This document shows positions 21,395 to 32,099 of a stretch of DNA of 64,000 nt, in pieces. Made by a program: the position numbers and the translations under genes. The notes under the pieces are model-generated. The model worked only from the letters and a program-made list of their open reading frames with translations, did no database searches and had not been told where the DNA came from. Position 1 is the stretch's first letter, and every line of letters starts with the position of its first letter. Origin of the DNA: Bradyrhizobium sp. SRS-191 (GTDB taxonomy: Bacteria; Pseudomonadota; Alphaproteobacteria; Rhizobiales; Xanthobacteraceae); the NCBI RefSeq assembly GCF_024586915.1, contig NZ_JANBVS010000015.1, positions 62,001 to 126,000 of the forward strand, written 5' to 3'.

Positions 21395-21703
21395 TTAGTC
21401 GATGCGCAGCTCGTATTGCGCGGCGTGTGTTTCATAGCGGCTGAGCAGCACGCGCGCCGCCGGCGGCACCACCGCTTCCTTCGCCGGCCCGGCGAAGCGG
21501 ACGACGGCGTCGTCGTCGCTGAACCTCATGATCGTCACGAACTCGACCTCGGTGTCGAGGGACCGGCGCAGCAGCTCGATGCCGATGAACCCTGGGATCG
21601 CGCGATCCTTGATGCCCGGAAAGATCGTCGACCGCAGCAACTCCTCATAGGCATCGGCATCCGCCGGCGCGGTCCAGCCGCGCCAAATACGCTTGAGCAT
21701 CAT
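21395..21703 (-). CDS. Antibiotic biosynthesis monooxygenase (ABM)-like small protein
   Basis: A 102-residue protein, MMLKRIWRGWTAPADADAYE onward, with the alternating strands and GFIGIELLRR/FVTIMRF segments of the dimeric alpha-beta barrel (ABM-like) superfamily. No catalytic function can be assigned. AAGGA sits just ahead of the double ATG at 21703/21700. It is convergent with the YeeE gene, 12 bp away. Confidence 0.75.
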   Translation of the reverse strand: MMLKRIWRGWTAPADADAYEELLRSTIFPGIKDRAIPGFIGIELLRRSLDTEVEFVTIMRFSDDDAVVRFAGPAKEAVVPPAARVLLSRYETHAAQYELRID

Positions 21704-21872
21704 TGATTCCTTCAGGTGCGATCGTGGTCGCCCCGGGAATCGCACAGCCTGCGGTTCTGGACTTGCTCAAAATTGCGATTCTGAGGTTTGGATCTCGAAA
21801 CGGCGCGTCGCAGAGCAGGGCACGCCGCTCTCTTTGATCCGTGTCCCTTGCGCTTCGTGCAGCCCGCCGCGG

Positions 21873-22385
21873 TCAATACGCCGCAAACGTGTCGTGCATG
21901 ATCTTCTCCTCCTGCCGGATGCGCAGCGTCAACGGCACGGCATAGATGATCAGTCCGGCAACGAGCGTGAAATAGGCGTGCAGTGTCAGCGCGTAGCCGA
22001 TCAGCTCGGGCAGGATGTTGAGGAAGTAGTTCGGATGGCGGACGATCCGGAACAACGGGTGCGTCACCAGCGCGTGGTCGCGGGCGATCATCAGCTTGAC
22101 GGTCCAGAACCGTCCGAGCAGTTGCGACACCACCAGCAGCATCGCCGCGCCGAACAGGTAAATCACGAATCCGATGATGCTGACGGCATCAACCGGTGCG
22201 TCGCGGACGAGGCCCTCGGCTGTCGCCGCGAGATAAAAGGCGACATGAGCGATCGCGAGCCAGCGCGACACGGAGGCGCCGTATTCGGTCGCGCCCCCGG
22301 CGCGCAGCCGCTTCTCGTTGCGGATCGAAACGGCGAGCATGGCGAAGCGGTAGGCGAAGGCGGCGACGATGAAGGCGATGATCAC
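21873..22385 (-). CDS. Isoprenylcysteine carboxyl methyltransferase-family membrane protein
   Basis: A 170-residue protein with four to five membrane segments and the ICMT-like motif FRIVRHPNYFLNILPEL followed by RIRQEEKIM near the C-terminus, where S-adenosylmethionine binds in family members. Bacterial members methylate unknown acceptors. Translation probably starts at a GTG (22385) just after GAGGACCCTCC. Confidence 0.82.
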   Translation of the reverse strand: MIIAFIVAAFAYRFAMLAVSIRNEKRLRAGGATEYGASVSRWLAIAHVAFYLAATAEGLVRDAPVDAVSIIGFVIYLFGAAMLLVVSQLLGRFWTVKLMIARDHALVTHPLFRIVRHPNYFLNILPELIGYALTLHAYFTLVAGLIIYAVPLTLRIRQEEKIMHDTFAAY

Positions 22386-22630
22386 ACGGAGGGTCCTCTG
22401 ATGACTGTAGATGGATACCTATAACCTGTGTCGTCGCGATGATGAAAGCAGGCTGATTTGGCCGACGGGCAGAGTGTCCATGCCGCGCGCGAGCCGATCG
22501 AGCTGCCCAGCGCCGTCAGAGCCTGCGCGCTGCGCTGAAGTTCGCGAATGTTTTCAACGCGCGACTCGCTGTCCAGATGAGAGATGAAAAATATTCTGCT
22601 TTTCAGAACATTTGCAACGTGTTGAATTGG

Positions 22631-23050
22631 GCGCATCCCGCCTCATGCAAAGGGGCGTTGCGCGCGATCGTCACGACACGCGAGGCGGGGATGCGGTGGC
22701 CGCGAGGGATCGCAGCGTCGTCTTGCGACGGCGCCGACGAACGATGCTCTCGCGGACGTGAAGTCGCAGCGGCCTGACACCCCGAAGCTGGTGTCCAGCG
22801 CAATGCGCAAGCATTGTCGCGGCATGGTGGCCAACAAGCCCGGCGCACCAGGGCGACTGCGTATAAGCGTGAAACCCATCGCGCAGGGAAGGCCGGGTTT
22901 GTCCGGCTGCACCTGTGGTACCTGCCGCCTGCATTCTTTTTCGCAGGCGGGCCGCAGGCGTCAGCCGACGCCTGGCCTTCCCTGCGCCCTTTGCAACTCA
23001 GAGGGCATGACTGATCGCATCACTCGGGCATCATGTGCCGCGAGAATGCG
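22631..23050. repeat. Structured dispersed element, copy A
   Basis: About 400 bp shared with 58861-59285. Predicted helices include CGCATCCCGCCTC with GAGGCGGGGATGCG, a 14-bp long-range stem GCGCAGGGAAGGCC/GGCCTTCCCTGCGC (22881-22894 with 22974-22987), and an internal hairpin CCGCCTGC/GCAGGCGG (22925-22950). In the other copy several stems differ in sequence but still pair, which points to selection for structure. It may be an RNA gene or a mobile palindromic element. Confidence 0.75.
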
Positions 23051-23118
23051 CGGTCATGTCCAGTTCTGTCGATGCGCCGGGTCCATGGTTTTTCGAGATG
23101 TCAATCCGATCCTCAGGT

Positions 23119-23238
23119 GTCGTCCCGGGCTTGACCCGGGACCCATACGCCGCGGCGGAGATGAGGTGCGGGATGGTCGACGAGCGTGCCTCGCGCGACG
23201 GCCTGGGGCTATGGGTCCCGGGTCAAGCCCGGGACGAC
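23119..23238. repeat. Perfect 29-bp inverted repeat
   Basis: The 29 bp at 23119-23147 (GTCGTCCCGGGCTTGACCCG...) reappear as exact reverse complement at 23210-23238, with 62 bp between. Each arm is itself palindromic (CCCGGG-CTTGA-CCCGGG). It follows the 3' end of the sensor kinase gene and resembles the doublets of REP-like elements. Confidence 0.8.
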
Positions 23239-23267
23239 AGCGGTGGTTGTTGATGCAGCCGGGCCGC

Positions 23268-25592
<2,325 letters not shown>

Positions 25593-25801
25593 GCTGTAGA
25601 CCCCCGAAACTTCCTGGATTACCCGAATTTCGAAAGAGCCCCAGCCGCTTCCGAATCAAGTTGATTTGAATCCAGATTTGTCGGGCTGTCGAGAGTCAAC
25701 GATTTGGCAAAAGCTAATAAATCTTATCCAATGCGGAGTCGCGGTGACAAAAAATTGGCGAGATGAGTCCGAAGCAAGAACACCGCGTGACTTTTACGGC
25801 T

Positions 25802-27190
25802 TCAGCCGTGCGGCGGCTCGGCATGGCTGATGACGCGCTTCACGGTCGGGAAGGCGCGCCGCAGGCCGCGCTCGATGTGATCGACATTGTCGTGCACCTT
25901 GAGCACGCTCATCGACGGCGCCGCCCGGCAATGGAAGTTGACGATCTCGCCGGCCTCGGTGTTGCGGACCCGGACATTGTGCACGTCGTACATGTCGGTC
26001 TCGGCGGCGAAGCGTTGCAGGGCCTCGGCGATGATGGCGACGCGCTCGATGGGAGCGTCGATGCCGAACGGCAGCTCCGGCTCGAGCGGCTCGATATGGG
26101 TGTCGACCTCGACGTCGGCGCCGAACTCGTCGCGGATCGAGCGCTCCAGCTCGTGCGCGATCGCATGCGCGGCGACCAGGCTCATGTCGCCGTCGACCTC
26201 GAGGTCGATCGCGACGATCAGACGGCCGCCGACGTCGTGGACTGTCACGTGATGGATCGCGAGTCCGGAATTGCGCGCGATGACCATGATGCGTTCGCGC
26301 ACGCTCTCATTGCTCAGCGCCACCGGCACGGTGGTGAAGGTGACGTCGGCGCCGGACAGGCTGACATCGACCGCAGCCTGCGCGTCGCGCTTGATCTCGT
26401 GGACCCGGTCGATCGGATAGGTGCGCGGCACCTGCACGGTGGCGTCGACGAAATGGGTGGCGCCGACGAGCCGCACGCGGAGGCGCTCGACGTCGACGAC
26501 GCCGGGGACCGAACGGATCGCGGCATCGGCCTTCTCGGCGGCGCCGTCCGGCGCGCGGTCGAGCAGGGTTTCGACGGTCGAGCGCGCCAGCCTGAGACCG
26601 AGCACGGAGATCATCACGGCAACCGCGACGGCGGCGGCGGAGTCCCCCCACCAGAAGCCGAGCGCGGTGAGGACGAGGCCGGCGATGACCGCGATCGAGC
26701 CGAGCACGTCGGAGGCGAAATGCAGCGCGTCGGCGGCGAGCGCCTGGCTGTGGGTCTCGTGCGCGGCGCGGTGCAGCGCGCGGGCGCGCCAGAAATTGAC
26801 GGCGATGTCGATCAGCAGCACGACGAACGGGATCGCCGACAGCGACGGCGGCGGCGCCGCCTCGCGCAGCCGGCTCACGGATTCGACCAGCACGCCGCCG
26901 GCCAGCACGTAGAGCAGGGCGATGACGCCGAGCGCCGACAGGCTCTCGAGCTTGCCGTGGCCGTAATGATGTTCGTCATCGGCCGGCCGGTCCGATACCC
27001 GAACGACCATCCAGGTGATGACCGTGGCGACGACGTCGACGCCGCTGTGCAGCGCCTCGGAGATCAGCGCGAGGCTGCCGATCAGGATGCCGACGATGAA
27101 CTTCGCCGCCGCCATGCTGGCGCTCGCCGCGATCGAGATCGCGGCGACGCGGGCTTTCCCGGAATGGATGGGGGAGTCGGCATCGCTCAT
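25802..27190 (-). CDS. Cation diffusion facilitator (CDF) family metal exporter
   Basis: A 462-residue CDF protein with six membrane segments in the first 215 residues. Likely metal-site residues are H48 and D52 in EALHSGVD (second segment) and H157 and D161 in ADALHFASD (fifth), an HxxxD/HxxxD pair typical of zinc-like specificity. A cytosolic HHYGHGK loop is at 74-80. The C-terminal cytosolic domain is unusually long and seems duplicated, with two ferredoxin-like dimerisation units. The ATG at 27190 (MSDADSPIHS) is preferred over a start 18 residues upstream. Confidence 0.9.
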   Translation of the reverse strand: MSDADSPIHSGKARVAAISIAASASMAAAKFIVGILIGSLALISEALHSGVDVVATVITWMVVRVSDRPADDEHHYGHGKLESLSALGVIALLYVLAGGVLVESVSRLREAAPPPSLSAIPFVVLLIDIAVNFWRARALHRAAHETHSQALAADALHFASDVLGSIAVIAGLVLTALGFWWGDSAAAVAVAVMISVLGLRLARSTVETLLDRAPDGAAEKADAAIRSVPGVVDVERLRVRLVGATHFVDATVQVPRTYPIDRVHEIKRDAQAAVDVSLSGADVTFTTVPVALSNESVRERIMVIARNSGLAIHHVTVHDVGGRLIVAIDLEVDGDMSLVAAHAIAHELERSIRDEFGADVEVDTHIEPLEPELPFGIDAPIERVAIIAEALQRFAAETDMYDVHNVRVRNTEAGEIVNFHCRAAPSMSVLKVHDNVDHIERGLRRAFPTVKRVISHAEPPHG

Positions 27191-27298
27191 GGCCGCGGAT
27201 GTAGCAGCCGAGGCTCTGCCGTGAAAGCCGGGATCGCGCGGCATATGTGCATGAGCCGCGCACTGTTTCGATTGCGTCTAAATGTCAGGAGCTCGCGC

Positions 27299-28267
27299 TC
27301 ACAAGGTCACCACGATCTTGCCGAGATGTTTGTTCGCTTCCATGTGCGCGAACGCCGCGCCGATGTCATCGAAGGCGAACACGCGGTCGATCGGCAGGCC
27401 CAGAGTCCGGGTTTCCACGGAGCTCCAGATGTCGGCCTTCACCTCGGCGAAGATCGCGCGGATCTCCTCGATCGAGCGGGTGCGGAAGGTGACGCCGACA
27501 TAGCTGATGCGGCGTGCGGCGTGCAGGTCGAAGTTGAAATCGGCATGCGTGCCGCCGAGACGGCCGACATTGACGATGCGGCCGAGCACCCTGGTTGCGG
27601 CGAGATTCTGGTTGGCGACCTGGCCCGAGACCTGGTCGATGATGAGATCGACGCCCTCACCATTCGTGGCCTCGAGCACCTGCTTGACCCAGGCGGGATC
27701 GCGGGAGTCGATCGCGAGATCGGCGCCGAACTCCTTGAGCCGTCCGCGGCGCATGGCATCGGTCGAGGAGCCGATCACCAGCGAAGCGCCCTTGAGCTTG
27801 GCGATCTGCATCGCCATCAGGCCGACACCGGAGCTCGCGCCCTGCACCAGCACGGTTTGCCCCGCCTGCAGCGCGCCGTTGGTGACGACGGCATTGTGCA
27901 TCGTGGTCAGCGCGATCGGCAGCGTCGCGGCCTCGTCGAAGTTCATGTTCGACGGCGCATGAAACAGCCGGCCATGATCGGCGAGGGTGTATTCGGCAAA
28001 CGCGGCAGCGCCCGAGCCCATCACGCGGTCGCCGACCTTCACGCCCTTCGCATCAGGTCCGAGCTCGGCCACTTCGCCGGCCCATTCCATGCCGAGCACG
28101 GTGCCGACGCCGCCGGCGGCGCCATGCACATGGCCCTTGGTCATGCCGAGGTCGGCGCGGTTGAGCCCGCAGGCACGCACGCGGATCAGAACCTGCGTGC
28201 CCTTCGGCACGGGCTTGGCGATGTCGGTGATCGCGGCGCCCTGGGCGCCATAGACATAGGCTTTCAT
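27299..28267 (-). CDS. Quinone oxidoreductase-like medium-chain dehydrogenase
   Basis: A 322-residue MDR-superfamily enzyme without structural zinc cysteines. The N-terminal GroES-like domain contains GLNRADLGMTKG, and the Rossmann fold motif is VQGASSGVGLMAMQIAK, which suggests NADPH use. Family members reduce quinones or enones; the substrate is unknown. The start ATG at 28267 gives MKAYVYGAQGAAIT. It lies upstream of the CDF gene but 108 bp apart, so a shared transcript is uncertain. Confidence 0.9.
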   Translation of the reverse strand: MKAYVYGAQGAAITDIAKPVPKGTQVLIRVRACGLNRADLGMTKGHVHGAAGGVGTVLGMEWAGEVAELGPDAKGVKVGDRVMGSGAAAFAEYTLADHGRLFHAPSNMNFDEAATLPIALTTMHNAVVTNGALQAGQTVLVQGASSGVGLMAMQIAKLKGASLVIGSSTDAMRRGRLKEFGADLAIDSRDPAWVKQVLEATNGEGVDLIIDQVSGQVANQNLAATRVLGRIVNVGRLGGTHADFNFDLHAARRISYVGVTFRTRSIEEIRAIFAEVKADIWSSVETRTLGLPIDRVFAFDDIGAAFAHMEANKHLGKIVVTL

Positions 28268-28404
28268 CGCAAGGAATCCTGTCGGAGTGAAACGAGCCGC
28301 AACCCGAACGTTGCTGCTCTCTGTTGCGCACCGCCTAGCAGGCGGCGCGCTGATCCGACAAGTCTGCGGTGGCAGCGGAACGGTTCCGCCGGCCGGGATC
28401 CCGA

Positions 28405-28824
28405 TCAGGCGGCGGCGGACGCTTCCGCGTCGTCGAACGCCGAGGAGACGTCGCGCATGCTGATGACGCCGGCGAGCGCGAAGTCGACGATGACGGGCAG
28501 GTGGCGGATGTGATGCACGTTCATCAAATGGCGGACATGCTCGAGCGAGTCCTCGGTGCTGCAGGAGATCAGCCGCTGCGGCGAGATCAGCTGCGAGACC
28601 TTCATGGTGACGCCGGCTGCGCCGTGCTCGGCGATCGCGCGGACGACGTCACGCTCGGTGAACATGCCGGCGGCGGTGTTGCCTTCCGTGCGGACGACGT
28701 CCTTGACGACGAGGGCACTGACATTGCTGGCGCGCATCAGCTGCGCCGCAACGCCGACGGTCTCGTTCATTCGCACCGTGATCACGCGCGCCGTCTTGTT
28801 GCGCAGGATGTCTCCGACCTTCAT
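28405..28824 (-). CDS. CBS-domain pair protein with oxalate-regulon operator
   Basis: A 139-residue protein made of two CBS domains: MKVGDILRNKTARVITVRMN opens the first, and RLISCSTEDSLEHVRHLMNV the second, ending GVISMRDV. CBS pairs bind adenosine nucleotides and often regulate enzymes or transporters. Its promoter region holds an operator half-palindrome at 28862-28880 like those of the oxalate genes, so it is probably co-regulated with them. A role as energy-state sensor for oxalate use is only a suggestion. Confidence 0.9.
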   Translation of the reverse strand: MKVGDILRNKTARVITVRMNETVGVAAQLMRASNVSALVVKDVVRTEGNTAAGMFTERDVVRAIAEHGAAGVTMKVSQLISPQRLISCSTEDSLEHVRHLMNVHHIRHLPVIVDFALAGVISMRDVSSAFDDAEASAAA

Positions 28825-28861
28825 GGCACCCTCCCGTTGGTTCATCGTTGGTGGCTGAAGT

Positions 28862-28880
28862 CTGGTATACGTTATGCCAG
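28862..28880. promoter_or_regulatory. Candidate GntR operator 1 (CBS gene)
   Basis: CTGGTATA-CGT-TATGCCAG is an 8-3-8 inverted repeat with one mismatch between arms, 38 bp before the CBS-protein start codon. Five further sites in this window share the arrangement. Confidence 0.72.
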
Positions 28881-28985
28881 ATGTCAATGCAGTCAGACCG
28901 CTTTTTGTCTGTCCGATCACCGAAAAAACACGTCAGTGACACTGCCGGAGCGCGGCGATCCGGCCGCGGCGTTTCGTGTCGGCGC

Positions 28986-29015
28986 AAAAAAAGAGGCGCA
29001 CCGGGGTGCGCCTCT
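28986..29015 (-). terminator. Intrinsic terminator after OFA transporter 1
   Basis: On the minus strand AGAGGCGCACC pairs with GGTGCGCCTCT and is followed by seven T residues. It lies about 25 bp after the stop codon of the transporter gene at 29041. Confidence 0.9.
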
Positions 29016-29040
29016 GGAAGTCGCGGGAAGAAACAGGGGC

Positions 29041-30357
29041 TCAGGCGGTGCGGACGTCCTGCGTCGCCGGCTGGGTGGCCGGAGCCTCCTTGCCAAGGAT
29101 GAAAGCGCGGCGCAGCGGCTTGATCACGAACAGCGCCATCAGGGCGGCGGTCGCATTCAAGCCGACGCCGATCACGAACACGGCCTGCCAGCCATACTTG
29201 GCCGAGACCAGGCTCGCGAGCGGGACCAGCAGCGAGGCGGTGCCCTTCGCGGTGTAGAGCATGCCGTTGTTGGTGGCGGCGTATTTGCTGCCGAAGGTGT
29301 CGCCCGAGGTTGCCGGGAACAGGCTGTAGATCTCGCCGAACACGCCGAAATAGACGGCGGTGGCCAGCACGAACACGATCGGGTTCTGCCCGTAGTTCGA
29401 CAGCGTCAGCAGCATCACCGCGGCCGTGCCGAAGGCGATGAACATGGTGTGCTCGCGGCCGATCGTGTCCGAGATCCAGCCGAATATCGGACGGCCGAAG
29501 CCGTCGAAGATGCGGTCGAGCGAGATCGCGAACGTCAGCGCGGCCATCTGGAAGCCGGCGAGCGACACCGGCTCGTTGGCGATCTTGAAGTCGTGGGCGA
29601 TCGGCGCGATCTGGGCCGCGGTCATCAGGCCGCCGGAGGCGACCATCACGAACACCAGGTACATGATCCAGAAGATCGGCGTGCGCAGCACCTGCGGCGG
29701 GGTGTAGTCGATCTTGCTCTGCGGCAGGTTGAGCTGCTTCTTGCGCGCCGGCGCCGCGTGGGTCGGCGGCCGCAGGAAGATTGCCAGCACGAACACGATC
29801 AGGCCCTGGCCGATGCCGAAGGTGAAGAACGCGCTCTGATAGCCGCTCGAGGCGATCATGCTTGCGATCGGCACCACGGTCAGCGCCGCGCCTGCGCCGA
29901 AGCCGGCAGCAGTGGCGCCGGCGGCGAGGCCGCGGCGGTCGGGAAACCACTTCAGCGCATTGCCGACGCAGGTGCCGTACACAGCACCGGCGCCGATGCC
30001 GCCGATGACGGCGCCTGCGTAGAGCAGGGTGAGCGAGTCGGCATAGGAGTTCAGGATCCAGGCCAGCGAGATCATGACGCCGCCGAACATGATCACGACA
30101 CGCGGGCCGTATTTGTCGACGAACCAGGCTTCGACCGGCACGAGCCAGGTCTCGGTGACGACGAAGATCGTGAAGGCCAGCTGGATGGCCGTGCGGCCCC
30201 AGTGATATTTCGCGTCGATCGGATCGACGAACAGCGTCCAGCCATATTGCAGGTTGGCGATCATCGCCATGCAGACGATGCCCATCGCGAGCTGGACCCA
30301 CCGGAAGCCGCTCGACTGCTGCGGGGTGGGCGGTGAAGCCTCTGTGCTGGAAACCAT
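29041..30357 (-). CDS. OFA-family oxalate/formate antiporter-like MFS transporter (copy 1)
   Basis: A 438-residue, 12-segment MFS carrier of the oxalate:formate antiporter (OxlT) family. Family marks include YGWTLFVDPI, VYGTCVGNALKWFPDRRGLAAG and LYTAKGTASLLVP; the lysine in TAKGTA corresponds to the membrane lysine needed for oxalate in OxlT. It should import oxalate, exchanging for formate or with protons. The ATG at 30357 follows GGAGG at ideal spacing. An operator of the oxalate set lies upstream and a terminator downstream, so it is monocistronic. Confidence 0.93.
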   Translation of the reverse strand: MVSSTEASPPTPQQSSGFRWVQLAMGIVCMAMIANLQYGWTLFVDPIDAKYHWGRTAIQLAFTIFVVTETWLVPVEAWFVDKYGPRVVIMFGGVMISLAWILNSYADSLTLLYAGAVIGGIGAGAVYGTCVGNALKWFPDRRGLAAGATAAGFGAGAALTVVPIASMIASSGYQSAFFTFGIGQGLIVFVLAIFLRPPTHAAPARKKQLNLPQSKIDYTPPQVLRTPIFWIMYLVFVMVASGGLMTAAQIAPIAHDFKIANEPVSLAGFQMAALTFAISLDRIFDGFGRPIFGWISDTIGREHTMFIAFGTAAVMLLTLSNYGQNPIVFVLATAVYFGVFGEIYSLFPATSGDTFGSKYAATNNGMLYTAKGTASLLVPLASLVSAKYGWQAVFVIGVGLNATAALMALFVIKPLRRAFILGKEAPATQPATQDVRTA

Positions 30358-30432
30358 GAATCCTCCCAAAGCGCGCTCTCTTGGAGGTTGCCGCTGCGAC
30401 CAGCGCGCTCCTCATCTGCGCATCCGGTCATC

Positions 30433-30451
30433 CTGGTATAATATATTCCAG
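30433..30451. promoter_or_regulatory. Candidate GntR operator 2 (OFA transporter 1)
   Basis: CTGGTATA-ATA-TATTCCAG, an 8-3-8 inverted repeat with one mismatch, about 76 bp before the start of OFA transporter 1. Confidence 0.72.
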
Positions 30452-30521
30452 TCCGCAATATGGCCTGCGACACAAGGTGCGACATGCTGCTCTGCAGCGA
30501 GACGCGGGCGGCCGATCAACC

Positions 30522-30551
30522 AAAAGAAAACGCTCGGCAAAATGCCGAGCG
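30522..30551 (-). terminator. Intrinsic terminator after OFA transporter 2
   Basis: On the minus strand CGCTCGGCA-TTT-TGCCGAGCG is followed by TTTTCTTTT, about 50 bp after the stop codon at 30602. Confidence 0.92.
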
Positions 30552-30601
30552 TCGCGTCTGTGGAATCGTTCTATTTTATTTTTGCTGCGAGTGCGAAGTC
30601 G

Positions 30602-31891
30602 CTATTGCAGCATGGACTTCTCGACCACGACCTTGCGCCAGGGCTTGAGCACCGCGATCGAGAGGATCGAGGCCAGGATGTTCGCGCCGGCCGCGATGAT
30701 GAAGACGCGGTCCCAATCGCCCGATGACTGCTGCATGTAGTTGGCGATCGGCACCAGCAGCGCGGCGGTGCCCTTCGCGGTGTAGAGCAGGCCGGCATTG
30801 GTGGTCGCGAACTTGGTGCCGAAGGTGTCGGTGCAGGTCGACGGGAAGAGCGAGTAGATCTCACCCCAGGCAAAGAACACGAAGCCGGAGAGGATCACGA
30901 ACCACACGGGATCATGGCCGAGCATGTACAGCGCCCAGATGCCGATGCCTTCCATGCCGAAGGCGATGAACATCGTGTTCTCACGGCCGATATTGTCGGA
31001 GATCCAGCCGAAGAACGGACGCGTCAGGCCGTTGAGCACGCGGTCGATCGTCGCCGCGAAGGTCACGGCCGTCATGGTCATGCCGATCAAGGTCACCGGG
31101 ATGTTGTCGACCTTCCAGTCGCCGGCGATCGGCTTCAGGTTGGCGGTGACCATCAGGCCGCCGGCGCCGACGATCACGAACATGAAGTACATCAGCCAGA
31201 AGATCGGCTGGCGCAGCACTTCGGTCGGGTTGTAGTTGCGGCGGCTCTGCACGAGGTTCGCATTCTGCGTGACCGCGGGCACCTGGCCTTCCTTGGGTGC
31301 GAACAGGAAGAAGGCGAGGATGACGATGATGATGCCTTGGCCGAGACCGAAATACAGGAACGTGGTCTGGAAGCCGGAGTCGCGGATCATCGCCTGGATC
31401 GGCGCGACGGTCAGCGCGGAGCCCGCGCCGAAGCCGGCGGCGGTGATGCCGGCCGCGAGGCCGCGCTTGTCCGGAAACCACTTCAGCGCATTGCCGACGC
31501 AGGTGCCGTAGACGCCGCCGGCGCCGATGCCCGCGATGATCATGCCGAGATAGTAGCCGTTGAGCGAGGTGGCGTAGGCGTTGATCATCCAGCCGATGGC
31601 GCAGAGCACGCCGCCGACGAGCACGACGATGCGCGGGCCGTATTTGTCGACGAACCAACCTTCGACCGGCACCAGCCAGGTCTCGAACAACACGAACAGC
31701 GTGAAGGCCCACTGGATCGAGGCGCGATCCCAGCCGAACGTCTTGGCGATGTCAGGGACGAAGAAGGTCCAGCCATATTGGTAGTTGGCGATCATCACCA
31801 TCGCCAGAACGCCGACCGCCAGCTGCGTCCAGCGGTAGGCGTCACTTACTCTTGCAGATGCGGGCGCCCCCGCGTGAGCCAAGTCCGTCAT
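30602..31891 (-). CDS. OFA-family oxalate/formate antiporter-like MFS transporter (copy 2)
   Basis: A 429-residue paralogue of the neighbouring transporter, with the same marks (YGWTFFVPDI, VYGTCVGNALKWFPDKRG, LYTAKGTAALLVP). The two genes are clearly homologous along their length but diverged, so the tandem duplication is old. It has its own operator at 31937-31955 and its own terminator. The paralogues may differ in affinity or in exchange partner (oxalate/formate versus proton symport); that is inference. Confidence 0.93.
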   Translation of the reverse strand: MTDLAHAGAPASARVSDAYRWTQLAVGVLAMVMIANYQYGWTFFVPDIAKTFGWDRASIQWAFTLFVLFETWLVPVEGWFVDKYGPRIVVLVGGVLCAIGWMINAYATSLNGYYLGMIIAGIGAGGVYGTCVGNALKWFPDKRGLAAGITAAGFGAGSALTVAPIQAMIRDSGFQTTFLYFGLGQGIIIVILAFFLFAPKEGQVPAVTQNANLVQSRRNYNPTEVLRQPIFWLMYFMFVIVGAGGLMVTANLKPIAGDWKVDNIPVTLIGMTMTAVTFAATIDRVLNGLTRPFFGWISDNIGRENTMFIAFGMEGIGIWALYMLGHDPVWFVILSGFVFFAWGEIYSLFPSTCTDTFGTKFATTNAGLLYTAKGTAALLVPIANYMQQSSGDWDRVFIIAAGANILASILSIAVLKPWRKVVVEKSMLQ

Positions 31892-31936
31892 GTTTCCTCC
31901 AGGCTGTCTATTTTTGACCTAACAGCTATGCGGAGT

Positions 31937-31955
31937 TTGGTATATGATATGCCAA
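31937..31955. promoter_or_regulatory. Candidate GntR operator 3 (OFA transporter 2)
   Basis: TTGGTATA-TGA-TATGCCAA, an 8-3-8 inverted repeat with one mismatch, about 46 bp before the start of OFA transporter 2. Confidence 0.76.
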
Positions 31956-32099
31956 TAGACAAGCTGATTTCCGCGGAGCTGCGGCTCCTGCACTGCGAAG
32001 CCGGCCCAAAAAAACCAGCGATAGCAAGGCAAATCGCTGCAGCGACAATACGACGCGGCAGCGGAGAATTGTAGATCAACTATCGGATTAACGTCCGGT

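Larger units (their letters stand above)
22386..23267. other. Long intergenic region with structured repeat and inverted repeat
   Basis: About 880 bp without a credible gene. It holds copy A of a roughly 400-bp structured element (22631-23050) and a 29-bp perfect inverted repeat (23119-23238). Short open frames here translate into arginine-rich peptides that recur with the repeat copy at 58.9 kb, so they are repeat by-products. Confidence 0.65.

Noticed and set aside
28369..32074. Long plus-strand frames opposite the CBS and OFA genes
   Set aside because: Antisense of transporter genes; no recognisable domain and they run across the two intrinsic terminators.
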